Shown: positions 6,334 to 13,538, counted from the stretch's first letter. The stretch is DNA of 17,240 bases from an uncultured Collinsella sp. (GCA_902479205.1 CABSNX010000013.1:1-17240); one strand, 5' to 3'. The notes: generated by a model from the letters alone, not told the origin. Translations and numbers: made by a program.

Positions 6334-7035
6334 CTAGCCGCGAGGCGCGTCAATTGCGACCTTGCCGCTCTCTAGAACGTGAACGCGGCCGTCGGCGAGC
6401 ATCTGCACGACCTCGGGATACAGCACGTGCTCAATCGCGTGGATGTGCTCCTCGAGCGTGTCGACATCCCAGCCCTCCTCGACAGCCAGCGCACGCTGGG
6501 CGATGATGGGACCGTTGTCGTAGATCTCGTTGGCAAAATGCACGGTCACGCCAGTTACCTTGACGCCGCGCGCAAAGGCGTCGTCGATCGCATGCGCACC
6601 GGTAAAGCTCGGCAGCAGCGCTGGATGCAGATTGACCACGCGGTTGGGAAACGCCGCCAGCAGAGGCGTGTGCACCATGCGCATGTAGCCGGCCATGACC
6701 ACATACTCGCAGCCGCGCTCGAGAAGCTCGTGCGCGATGATCTCGTCGGCGGCAATAGGGTCGGCATAGACATCCTTGGACAGCGTGAGCGTCTGGATGC
6801 CCGCGCGCTCAGCGCGCTGCAAACCCTTAGCCGAAGGACGGCTCGACACCACAAGCTCAATCGAAGCGTTGAGCTTGCCGGCAGCGATCAGATCGATCAG
6901 CGCCTGCAGGTTGGTACCCGAACCGCTGATGAGCACACCGATCTTGAGCAGCTCGGCCGTATCGGTGCCGGTCGGACGGGTGTAGGGCACAAAGCCCAGG
7001 CTCGCGGCAGCAGCTATCTGCTCGTTAGCGCTCAT
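6334..7035 (-). CDS. purN: Phosphoribosylglycinamide formyltransferase
   Basis: A 233-residue GAR transformylase, which moves a formyl group from 10-formyl-tetrahydrofolate to GAR (third step of IMP synthesis). The fold's start KIGVLISGSGTNLQALID is at 31-48. The catalytic triad is present: Asn135 and His137 in VVNLHPALLPSFTGAHA, and Asp173 in the YDNGPIIAQ segment. About 29 residues precede the usual family start; they are Ala/Thr-rich and of unknown use. The only obvious alternative would be an internal start, but no ATG is available before the domain, so the extension seems real. The gene overlaps the end of purM by 11 bp (7025-7035) and is probably coupled to it. It is last in the unit and is followed by a terminator. 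Confidence 0.95.
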   Translation of the reverse strand: MSANEQIAAAASLGFVPYTRPTGTDTAELLKIGVLISGSGTNLQALIDLIAAGKLNASIELVVSSRPSAKGLQRAERAGIQTLTLSKDVYADPIAADEIIAHELLERGCEYVVMAGYMRMVHTPLLAAFPNRVVNLHPALLPSFTGAHAIDDAFARGVKVTGVTVHFANEIYDNGPIIAQRALAVEEGWDVDTLEEHIHAIEHVLYPEVVQMLADGRVHVLESGKVAIDAPRG

Positions 7036-8128
7036 CGGAGTACACGACCTTACCGGAGCCCTCGACGCACTCGCCCACGCGGAACGGCTTCTCGCCCAGC
7101 GCGACCAGGGCCTCGGTCACGGCAGCCTCGTCCTCGGGGGCGACGATCAGGCACAGGCCAACGCCCATGTTGAAGGTCTTGCATGCCTCGTTGGGCGCGA
7201 GCTCGGCCTGGCGCGACACGTAGGTGATGACGGGCGGAACGTCCCAACCCATCTCGGCGCCGTTACGGGTGACCACGGCGTCGACGTCGTCGGCAAGCGC
7301 GCGGTTGAGGTTCTCGGTAATGCCGCCGCCAGTGATGTGGGCGATGGCGTGCACCGGAGCGCCACCGCGCAGCAGCTCCAGAATCGGCTTGACATAGATG
7401 CGCGTGGGGGCCAACAGGGCGTCTGCCAGCGATGCGCCGCCGAGTTCCTCGAGCGGACGGCTCAGCTCCTCGGCCTTAGCGGCGGCCTCGGGCGTGCCCG
7501 GCTTAATACCGTCGACGCCAAAGACCTTACGCACGAGCGAGTAGCCGTTGGAGTGCACGCCGGTGGAAGGCAGGCCCAGGATCACGTCGCCGGGGCGGAC
7601 GTTCGCGGGGTCGAGCATCTTGGGACGGTCGACGACGCCCACGGTAAATCCGGCAAGGTCGTAGTCGGCAGGAGCCATGACGCCGGGGTGCTCGGCCATC
7701 TCGCCGCCCACGAGCGCGCAGCCCGCGAGCTTGCAGCCGTCGGCCACACCCTTGATGATCTTTGCCATGTGCTCGGCCTCGATGTGGCCGATGGCAACGT
7801 AGTCCAGGAAGAACAGCGGCTCGGCACCCGAAGCCAGAATGTCGTTGACGCACATAGCAACCAGGTCCTGGCCCACCGTCTCGTGACGGTCCATGATCTG
7901 GGCGAGCACGAGCTTGGTGCCCACGCCGTCGGTACCGCTAATCAGAATCGGGTCTTCCATATCCTTAAGCGCGGCAGCCGAGAACAGGCCACCAAAGCCA
8001 CCGATGCCGCCGATGACCTCGGGGCGGTTGGTGTCCTTAACCATCTGCTTAATAGCGTCAACGGCGTGGCCGCCCTCGGCGGTATCGACGCCGGCATCCT
8101 CATACGTCACATGCTTGCTGTCGCTCAT
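7025..8128 (-). CDS. purM: Phosphoribosylformylglycinamidine cyclo-ligase (AIR synthetase)
   Basis: 367 residues; ATP-dependent closure of FGAM to AIR, the fifth step of purine synthesis, in the cytoplasm. Family motifs are SGTDGVGTK (64-72), which binds ATP/phosphate, the metal and nucleotide segment MCVNDILASGAEPLFFLDY (92-110), CALVGGEMAEHPGVM (137-151), LPSTGVHSNGYSLVR, and HITGGGITENLNRAL near the C-terminus. The start at ATG 8128 has a GAGGAAGG site 6 nt away. Length is slightly above the roughly 345 residues of E. coli. It lies 157 bp downstream of purF, in a gap with two hairpins, and overlaps purN. Confidence 0.96.
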   Translation of the reverse strand: MSDSKHVTYEDAGVDTAEGGHAVDAIKQMVKDTNRPEVIGGIGGFGGLFSAAALKDMEDPILISGTDGVGTKLVLAQIMDRHETVGQDLVAMCVNDILASGAEPLFFLDYVAIGHIEAEHMAKIIKGVADGCKLAGCALVGGEMAEHPGVMAPADYDLAGFTVGVVDRPKMLDPANVRPGDVILGLPSTGVHSNGYSLVRKVFGVDGIKPGTPEAAAKAEELSRPLEELGGASLADALLAPTRIYVKPILELLRGGAPVHAIAHITGGGITENLNRALADDVDAVVTRNGAEMGWDVPPVITYVSRQAELAPNEACKTFNMGVGLCLIVAPEDEAAVTEALVALGEKPFRVGECVEGSGKVVYSDER

Positions 8129-8198
8129 CTGAGCCTTCCTCTCCCACTACCGTGGCGCCGCGCGGGCGCCAAACGGTGCTCATAGTTGCGTTCATTTC

Positions 8199-8223
8199 GG
8201 CGCGCGCCATAACAACGCGCGCC
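8199..8223. other. GC hairpin in the purF-purM gap
   Basis: GGCGCGCG (8199-8206) pairs exactly with CGCGCGCC (8216-8223) around a 9-nt loop. No T-run follows on the minus strand. Position between purF and purM suggests an mRNA stability or processing element; this is inference. Confidence 0.55.
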
Positions 8224-8246
8224 GTCATATCAACAAAACAGCAGGT

Positions 8247-8287
8247 AAAACCTACCAAAATAAACCTGTCCCTACATGGCAGGTTTT
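8247..8287 (-). repeat. GGGACAGG hairpin overlapping the purF stop codon
   Basis: On the minus strand AAAACCTGCC (8287-8278), which includes the purF TAA, pairs with GGTAGGTTTT (8256-8247) with one G-U pair. The loop holds AGGGACAGGTTTATTTT, the same core type as the repeat at 5560-5590. A TTTT end and a later TGTTTTG stretch could make it a weak terminator or attenuator between purF and purM. Confidence 0.65.
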
Positions 8288-9956
8288 AGGCCTCGCCGTG
8301 TTCCTCTTCCCAACTGCGATCGTCGTATTTCTCGACCACGGCGTCGTCATCAAAGTGCAGCGGCTTGTCCAGGTTGCGGGGCTTAAAGCCCTCCATGAAC
8401 TTGTCGCGGCCAAAGCTCTCGGGAATCGCCACGGGGTAGCGGCCGGTAAAGCACGCATCGCAGTAACCGCCCTTGGGCATGACCTTAAGCAGGCCCTCGA
8501 CCGAAAGGAAGGCCAGCGAATCGGCGCCGATATACTCGCAAATCTCGTCGACCGTCTTGTTGGCGCTGATAAGCTGCGACTGCACGTCGGTATCGATGCC
8601 GTAGAAGCACGGCCAGATGACCTCGGGCGAGTTGATGCGGATGTGAATCTCCTTGGCGCCGGCGTTGCGCAGCATCTTGACGAGCTGCACCATGGTGGTG
8701 CCGCGCACGATGGAGTCGTCGATGACGACCAGGCGCTTGCCCTCGATGTTGTCGCGCAGCGGGTTGAGTTTCATACGCACGCCCATGGCGCGCAACTCCT
8801 GCGTAGGCTCGATAAACGTACGGCCAACGTAGCGGTTCTTGATGAGGCCCTCGCCAAAGGGAATACCGCTCTCGTGCGAATACCCCTCCGCGGGCGGCAG
8901 GCCGGAGTCGGGTACGCCGATGACCAGGTCGGCCTCGACGGGCTCCTCGTGTGCCAGCTGACGACCCATGTCATAACGGCAGGCATAGACGCTCTTGCCG
9001 TTCATGATGGAGTCGGGGCGGGCAAAGTAGACCTGCTCAAAGATGCAGTTTGCGGGCTCTTCGGCTGCAGGCACGCCCTGCTCGGATACCAGACCCTCGG
9101 CGCTGATGCGCAAAATCTCGCCGGGACGAACGTCACGGACGTACTCGGCACCCACGATGTCGAGTGCGCAGGTCTCGGAAGCAACGACCCAGCCGCCGGC
9201 GCGCGTGACACGGACGGCGGAGTCGACCGTCGCGGCGCCGTCCTGCGACGGCAGCTGCGAAACGGATGCGGCATCGGCCTGGTCCAGGCCCTCGTCCACC
9301 AGCTTGCCCAGCACGAGCGGGCGAATGCCGTGTGGATCGCGGAATGCGTAGAGTGCCTGCTCGTTGATGAGCGTCATGGCGTAGCCGCCGCGCACGAGCT
9401 CCATGGTCTTGCGAATGCCCTCGCGCAGATGGCCTGTACGCTGAGTAAAGTAGCCGATAAGCTTAGTCGCGACCTCGGAATCCGAATTGGAAAGGAACGG
9501 CACGCCCAGCTCGATCAGCTGGCGGCGCAGCTCGTCGGTGTTGACGAGGGTACCGTTGTGCGCGAGCGCGATAATGACGCTGTTGATGGTAGAAAGATGC
9601 GGCTGCGAGGCTTCCCAGCTCTTGGCGCCGGCGGTGCCATAGCGCACGTGGCCCACGGCCAGCTGGCCGGAGAGCGTCGACAGGTCGGCGTTGGAGAACA
9701 CGCGATCGAGCAGTCCCAGGTCTTTGCGAACCATAACCGTGCCGCCATCACCCACGGCGATTCCCGCCGATTCCTGGCCGCGATGCTGCAGCGCGCGCAG
9801 ACCAAAGTACGTCAGTCGAGCCACATCGCGATCGGGTGCCCACACACCAAAAATGCCGCATTCCTCATGCAGCTGGTCGGAGTCCGGATCATACGTCGAC
9901 ATGGTCTTCACCTGTCCCGCGGCACGCTCGGCCGCGCGGATGGTTTCTTGAGACAT
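8286..9956 (-). CDS. purF: Amidophosphoribosyltransferase (Fe-S type)
   Basis: 556 residues; the first committed step of purine synthesis, PRPP plus glutamine to phosphoribosylamine. The N-terminal class II glutaminase uses Cys33 (EECGIFGVWAP), exposed after propeptide removal. Other glutaminase landmarks are ALQHRGQESAGIAV and HNGTLVN. The PRPP loop VIDDSIVRGTTM is at 411-422. Cys304 (NCIFEQVYFARPDS), Cys450 (WPCFYGID), Cys499 and Cys502 (YCDACFTG) match the four ligands of the B. subtilis 4Fe-4S cluster, which links stability to oxygen. Residues about 219-256 form an insert before WVVASETCALD that B. subtilis PurF lacks. Start 9956 has a GAGGGG site; ATG 9902 with AGGTGA is a real alternative and would shorten the propeptide from 32 to 14 residues. 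It is first in the purF-purM-purN unit. Confidence 0.96.
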   Translation of the reverse strand: MSQETIRAAERAAGQVKTMSTYDPDSDQLHEECGIFGVWAPDRDVARLTYFGLRALQHRGQESAGIAVGDGGTVMVRKDLGLLDRVFSNADLSTLSGQLAVGHVRYGTAGAKSWEASQPHLSTINSVIIALAHNGTLVNTDELRRQLIELGVPFLSNSDSEVATKLIGYFTQRTGHLREGIRKTMELVRGGYAMTLINEQALYAFRDPHGIRPLVLGKLVDEGLDQADAASVSQLPSQDGAATVDSAVRVTRAGGWVVASETCALDIVGAEYVRDVRPGEILRISAEGLVSEQGVPAAEEPANCIFEQVYFARPDSIMNGKSVYACRYDMGRQLAHEEPVEADLVIGVPDSGLPPAEGYSHESGIPFGEGLIKNRYVGRTFIEPTQELRAMGVRMKLNPLRDNIEGKRLVVIDDSIVRGTTMVQLVKMLRNAGAKEIHIRINSPEVIWPCFYGIDTDVQSQLISANKTVDEICEYIGADSLAFLSVEGLLKVMPKGGYCDACFTGRYPVAIPESFGRDKFMEGFKPRNLDKPLHFDDDAVVEKYDDRSWEEEHGEA

Positions 9957-9997
9957 GGCATCCCCTCAGAGCCTCGTTATTTGGCGTTACCTGCCCT

Positions 9998-10003
9998 ATT
10001 ATA
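9998..10003 (-). promoter_or_regulatory. Candidate -10 box for purF
   Basis: Consensus TATAAT on the minus strand, 41 bp upstream of the purF start codon. No good -35 box is visible 16-18 bp upstream. No purine-riboswitch-like fold was recognised in the short leader. Confidence 0.45.
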
Positions 10004-10062
10004 CGCACGGCAAGACAAGCACTCCCGCGCATGAACAGCGCTTTTTAAAAGCCCACCGAGCT

Positions 10063-10068
10063 TATAAT
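10063..10068 (+). promoter_or_regulatory. Candidate -10 box for the divergent membrane protein gene
   Basis: TATAAT on the plus strand, with a poor T-rich -35 region near 10041-10046. The leader to ATG 10251 would be about 175 nt. It contains two small palindromes, TTGCATTGTTGCAA near 10162-10175 and GGACGTTCGTCC (10179-10190). Confidence 0.35.
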
Positions 10069-10250
10069 CCGTTTTGCAGCCAAACATTTTATTGGGCAAC
10101 CGCTTCGGGGCCGACGATCCCGCATACTTCCGTTGCGACGCGTCTCGCCCGCCGTTGGGGCTTGCATTGTTGCAATTGGGACGTTCGTCCTGTCTTTTGG
10201 CAGGTCGGCGGCGTATCCTTGTACCTACAGCAAAACGAGAAAGGTTATGT

Positions 10251-11480
10251 ATGGATCGAAACGAACTCGACCCCAGCGTCCCCAGCGCCACGGAGGTCAA
10301 GAAGATCCCCCTCATCATTAAGGTATACGCCGTCCTGTGCATCCTGTCCGGCGTGGGCACGCTCCCGTCGGTCGGCGCCTTTATGTGGCAGGTCATCACT
10401 GCGCTCATCAACGGCAACGCCGCCGCCAAGCTCGGCGACAACACGCTCGTCGCGGTCGGACTGATTGTCGCCGGCATCATGCTCTCGGCTGCCAGTGCCG
10501 TCATCTTGATCATCTTTGGCCTTGACCTCATCAAGAACCAGCGCCGCAATGCCGCCCGCCTGTCTTACGTCCTCATCGCATTTACCGTCGTGGAGCTTTT
10601 AGTTGACGTGATGCTCCAGGGCATCGGACCCTTCCTGCTGCGCCCCGCCGTCCAGCTTGTCATCCTCATTGCGCTGTCGGCCACCGTCGACCCCACGCTA
10701 CGCCAGGAGCGCGAACTGCAGCGCCGTCTGCAAGAGATGCTCGACCGCGATGCCGCCGCCGAGGGGATGCTCGGCCGCGACGAAACCGGCGAGGGCTACA
10801 TCAAGCTCAACTACTTCAACCTGTTCTGGGTATTCTTCGTCTGCAGCGTGTTAGGTCTCATTCTCGAGGAAGTCTGGCATATGGTCGTCGTCGATCCCGG
10901 CGTCTATCAGGACCGTGCCGGTATGCTATTTGGCCCCTTTAGCCCCATCTACGGATTTGGCGCGGTGCTCATGACCATGGCGCTCAACCGCTTCTATAAA
11001 AAGAATCCTCTGATCATTTTCCTGGTAAGTGCCCTGATCGGCGGCGCTTTCGAGGTGTTTGTAGGCTGGTTTATGCAGACCTCATTTGGCGTGGTGTCGT
11101 GGAGCTATTCACACATTAGGCTATTCGGCATGCCCGATCCCATCGCGGTATTGACCGGGGGACGCACATGCACGCCGTTTGCCTGCATGTGGGGCCTGGG
11201 TGGCCTCATCTGGATCAAGGTCTTGCTGCCGCGCCTGCTTAAGCTCATCAATATGATTCCATGGAAACGCCGCTACTCTGCTACCGTCATCCTGACCGCC
11301 GTCATGTTGATCGACGGCGTCATGACGTTGCAATCGCTCGACTATTGGTATCAGCGCGTCAACGGAACCGTTCGAAATATTCCCGTCGCACAGTTCTATG
11401 ACAAGCATTTCGATAACGAATATATGGAGAACCGTTTTCAGAGTATGACCATGAGCCCCAAGGACGCCACACGCGTGTAG
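10251..11480 (+). CDS. Multi-pass membrane protein, PF06541-like (putative ABC transporter type IV permease)
   Basis: 409 residues from ATG 10251 (MDRNELDPSVPSATEVKK), which has GAGAAAGG six nt upstream; a longer frame to 10074 adds Arg-rich codons without family support. The N-terminal half has about four hydrophobic segments (20-50, 64-92, 102-122, 128-146), then a charged linker rich in Glu/Arg (about 150-180). The C-terminal half matches the PF06541 pattern: NLFWVFFVCSVLGLILEEVW, then GPFSPIYGFGA (228-238), Glu268 in a helix, WSYS (284-287), a Cys/Gly segment CTPFACMWGLGG and LLPRLL. A further hydrophobic segment lies at 343-361. The family is named as a putative ABC permease but its transport role is unproven, and no ATPase lies beside it. 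It is the only plus-strand gene here, divergent from purF. Confidence 0.8.
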   Translation: MDRNELDPSVPSATEVKKIPLIIKVYAVLCILSGVGTLPSVGAFMWQVITALINGNAAAKLGDNTLVAVGLIVAGIMLSAASAVILIIFGLDLIKNQRRNAARLSYVLIAFTVVELLVDVMLQGIGPFLLRPAVQLVILIALSATVDPTLRQERELQRRLQEMLDRDAAAEGMLGRDETGEGYIKLNYFNLFWVFFVCSVLGLILEEVWHMVVVDPGVYQDRAGMLFGPFSPIYGFGAVLMTMALNRFYKKNPLIIFLVSALIGGAFEVFVGWFMQTSFGVVSWSYSHIRLFGMPDPIAVLTGGRTCTPFACMWGLGGLIWIKVLLPRLLKLINMIPWKRRYSATVILTAVMLIDGVMTLQSLDYWYQRVNGTVRNIPVAQFYDKHFDNEYMENRFQSMTMSPKDATRV

Positions 11481-11512
11481 CAAACGCCAGAGCAAAATAG
11501 CTCCAACACATC

Positions 11513-11553
11513 AAAGCCCGCTGGCAGATCTACATGAACTGCCGGCGGGCTTT
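11513..11553. terminator. Shared bidirectional terminator between convergent genes
   Basis: AAAGCCCGCTGGCAG (11513-11527) pairs with CTGCCGGCGGGCTTT (11539-11553) with one G-U pair and an 11-nt loop. AAA/TTT ends give a short T-run in both directions. It lies 32 bp after the plus-strand membrane protein stop and 33 bp after the minus-strand MoaE-like stop. Confidence 0.85.
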
Positions 11554-11586
11554 CGCTATAGACAGACTCGGATTGCCGACGAGGCC

Positions 11587-12003
11587 TTACGCCTCGCGCT
11601 CGACCTCGCTCACGCACTCGTTCTTGATGGTGCCGACGAGCGACTGCAGCGCATCGACCACATGCGGGCGAATGTCTCCGCCAATGAGCACGAGCATGAT
11701 GTCGTCGCCCACGGTAAGCTCGCCGCTCGCCAGCCACACGCGCACATAGCCGATACCCGGCATCGTGCGCGTCGCCTCGATAGCGGCCTGCACCTTTTCG
11801 GCATCGAAGCCAAACACCATGCCGCCCACCTTGTGGCCTGGCGCCACGCCATCGGTCTCGACTCCGCGCACTTCGGCCTTGGGCGTCGCGCGCACCACGC
11901 CGTTGTGTGTCAGGTACATCCCACAATCAGCCGCCGAAACATCGGCCTTGGCTTCGCGCAGCCAAGCATCAACCGAAGGCATCGATTTGCCGTTCTCAAG
12001 CAT
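11587..12003 (-). CDS. MoaE-like protein (divergent molybdopterin synthase large subunit)
   Basis: 138 residues resembling MoaE (PF02391). THNGVVR (32-38) corresponds to the beta-strand and Arg near the start of MoaE; MPGIGYVRVWLASGELTVGDDIMLVLIGGD (81-110) to the central core; PHVVDALQSLVGTIKNE to the C-terminal helix. MoaE normally adds sulfur to precursor Z with MoaD. Compared with E. coli, Arg38, Arg112 and Lys127 fit Arg39, Arg104 and Lys119. The positions of His103 and Lys126 appear to be Ile and Val, and the WKKE ending is missing (my alignment by eye). Classical activity is therefore doubtful, and no other moa gene is nearby. Start: ATG 12003 has AAAGGAG at 5 nt. ATG 12036, 3 bp past the sortase stop with GAGGAA upstream, is a serious alternative (149 residues). 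It is last in the purE-sortase unit. Confidence 0.75.
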   Translation of the reverse strand: MLENGKSMPSVDAWLREAKADVSAADCGMYLTHNGVVRATPKAEVRGVETDGVAPGHKVGGMVFGFDAEKVQAAIEATRTMPGIGYVRVWLASGELTVGDDIMLVLIGGDIRPHVVDALQSLVGTIKNECVSEVEREA

Positions 12004-12008
12004 CATTT

Positions 12009-12015
12009 CTCCTTT
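12009..12015 (-). promoter_or_regulatory. Ribosome-binding site favouring the short MoaE-like start
   Basis: AAAGGAG on the minus strand lies 5 nt before ATG 12003 and 2 nt before ATG 12006. It sits inside the reading frame if the 12036 start is used. Confidence 0.6.
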
Positions 12016-12039
12016 CACCGTCATTGAGTAGCCCATAAT

Positions 12040-13038
12040 CTATTCCTCGACCGGCGTGAGCACCATGACGGCACGTGTGTTGCTCAGCGATAACGAACGA
12101 CAGGTCACAAGCGTTACGACCTTGGTTGCCGAAGCAGCACGATCGGTGGCATCGCTCGCCACGGCAGAGGCACCGTCAAGCATCTCGGACAGGTAGTTCT
12201 TGAGCCCGTCGTCGCCCTCAAAATTGGGTGTGCGCGCCTTGGCATACGTGTCCTCGACAACTTTGGTCGCCAGTGGTCGCAGTTTATAGGTGGCGTCGCG
12301 CGTGATGTAATACGCGTACTCTATGCTGTCGAACGTCACCTGATCGGTCGTGTCCGAGATCACATTGAACATCGATCCGTCGTTCATGTGGTGGCCGTAG
12401 ATCGTGGTCTGCTGATCCACCATGCCCGGCGCGGTGTCATTGCTATCCAGGAAAATGGCCCCGGATGCATTGGCCGTACCGTCGAACAGCGTGTTGAGGT
12501 ATTTGGAGTTGTTGTTGGTCTGCACCACGGGATAGTTGATGTTGGTTCCCGGCGCGTAAATCCAACCCACAACCTCGGGATTTGTCTGGGCAAGTGCATC
12601 GAAGTCGATAATCGGCACGCCGCTGGCGTCCTTATCGCTTACATATTGCTTCTCGATTTTCTGGTACGAATCGCTTGCCTGTTTATAGCCAATCTGAGCA
12701 TTGATAAAGATGGCAGCGGCGGCAACAATCAGGCCGATGCCGATGATGATGAGCAGAATGGGAATAATGGAGCGGCGCTTTTTGCGCGGCGGCTCGGTGT
12801 AATCCGACGGCGCGGCATGCGATGAAGACCGGGGCGGCTTCTTAGCGTTGCTATAAGATGAAGGTCGATATGCGGCTGGCGCGTCCTGTCGACGATGCGT
12901 CGCCGGCGTCACGGGGCGCGGCGCGCGCGGCTGCTGAGGAGAGGATGTCCGACCCTGCTGTGCCGCATGGGCAGCACCCGGCTTCGACGGATCGGGAATC
13001 TGAGAAGCCTTGAATCGTTTTCCCTGATAGTCGGACAT
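12040..13038 (-). CDS. Class B sortase
   Basis: 332 residues from ATG 13038 (MSDYQGKRFKASQIPDPSK) with AAGGAG five nt upstream; the longer frame to 13134 overlaps purE and is rejected. The first 90 residues are a Pro/Ser/Ala-rich cytoplasmic tail ending in basic RKKRR, followed by one membrane anchor (91-113) and an external catalytic domain. Class B features are DFDALAQTNPEVVGWIYAPG, NINYPVVQT and GAIFLDSND. Catalytic residues are His216 in TIYGHHMNDGSMF, Cys313 in TLVTC and Arg322 in SNTRAVMVL. Sortases cut a C-terminal sorting motif of a surface protein and link it to the cell wall or a pilin. No substrate with an LPxTG-type end is in the window. The 35-bp gap to purE and 3-bp gap to the next possible start suggest one operon. 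Confidence 0.93.
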   Translation of the reverse strand: MSDYQGKRFKASQIPDPSKPGAAHAAQQGRTSSPQQPRAPRPVTPATHRRQDAPAAYRPSSYSNAKKPPRSSSHAAPSDYTEPPRKKRRSIIPILLIIIGIGLIVAAAAIFINAQIGYKQASDSYQKIEKQYVSDKDASGVPIIDFDALAQTNPEVVGWIYAPGTNINYPVVQTNNNSKYLNTLFDGTANASGAIFLDSNDTAPGMVDQQTTIYGHHMNDGSMFNVISDTTDQVTFDSIEYAYYITRDATYKLRPLATKVVEDTYAKARTPNFEGDDGLKNYLSEMLDGASAVASDATDRAASATKVVTLVTCRSLSLSNTRAVMVLTPVEE

Positions 13039-13073
13039 GGCTCTCCTTATACTGCGGTGAAACGGCGGAACGC

Positions 13074-13538
13074 CTAGGCGTCGGCCATCTCCTGCTTCAT
13101 CTTCTCGATAACCTTGCGGTACTCGGGGTCGCAAGCGCCCAGAATCTGCGTGGCGTAGATGGCGGCGTTCTTGGCGCCGTTGATGGCAACGCAGGCCACG
13201 GGCACGCCCGAAGGCATCTGCACCATCGACAGCAGCGAATCCATGCCGCCCAGGTCACTCGTCTTCATAGGCACGCCGATGACCGGCAGCGGCGTAAAGG
13301 CAGCCACGACACCACCCAGGTGAGCGGCCTTGCCGGCGGCAGCGATAATCACTTTGATGCCGCGATCGGCAGCAGTCGAAGCCCACTCGTGGACCTTCGC
13401 CGGTGTGCGGTGTGCGCTCGCAATGACAAGCTCATAGGGCACGCCCAGCGCCTCGAGCTCGACGGTGCAGCCTTCCATAACACCCAGATCGGACTTGGAG
13501 CCCATGATGATCCCGACAACCGGCTTTTGATCTGCCAT
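13074..13538 (-). CDS. purE: N5-carboxyaminoimidazole ribonucleotide mutase / AIR carboxylase catalytic subunit
   Basis: 154 residues of PurE, which makes CAIR in the sixth step of purine synthesis. Motifs are GIIMGSKSDLGVME (9-22), SAHRTP with His43 (41-46), AAAGKAAHLGGVVAAFTPLP (67-85 and on), VIGVPMKTSDLGGMDSLLSM and VAINGAKNAA. ATG 13538 is chosen over TTG 13544 because AGGAGG at 13548-13553 is 9 nt away from the ATG and only 3 nt from the TTG. No purK lies next to it, so it is open whether it uses N5-CAIR made by a distant PurK or carboxylates AIR directly with CO2. It is first in a unit with the sortase and MoaE-like genes and is separate from purF-purM-purN. Confidence 0.96.
   Translation of the reverse strand: MADQKPVVGIIMGSKSDLGVMEGCTVELEALGVPYELVIASAHRTPAKVHEWASTAADRGIKVIIAAAGKAAHLGGVVAAFTPLPVIGVPMKTSDLGGMDSLLSMVQMPSGVPVACVAINGAKNAAIYATQILGACDPEYRKVIEKMKQEMADA

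Noticed and set aside
8298..10034. Plus-strand open frame of 578 codons opposite purF
   Set aside because: It mirrors the codon bias of purF on the other strand and has no family resemblance. purF is certain from its motifs.
9957..10250. Purine riboswitch or other known leader RNA upstream of purF
   Set aside because: I could not find a three-way junction or conserved riboswitch core, and the predicted purF leader is only about 35 nt.
10074..10250. N-terminal extension of the PF06541-like protein
   Set aside because: The added 59 codons are Arg/Leu-rich with no family match, and ATG 10251 has a good ribosome-binding site and a natural N-terminus.
13038..13134. Longer sortase start inside purE
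   Set aside because: The added residues come from purE in another frame. ATG 13038 has AAGGAG at ideal spacing.
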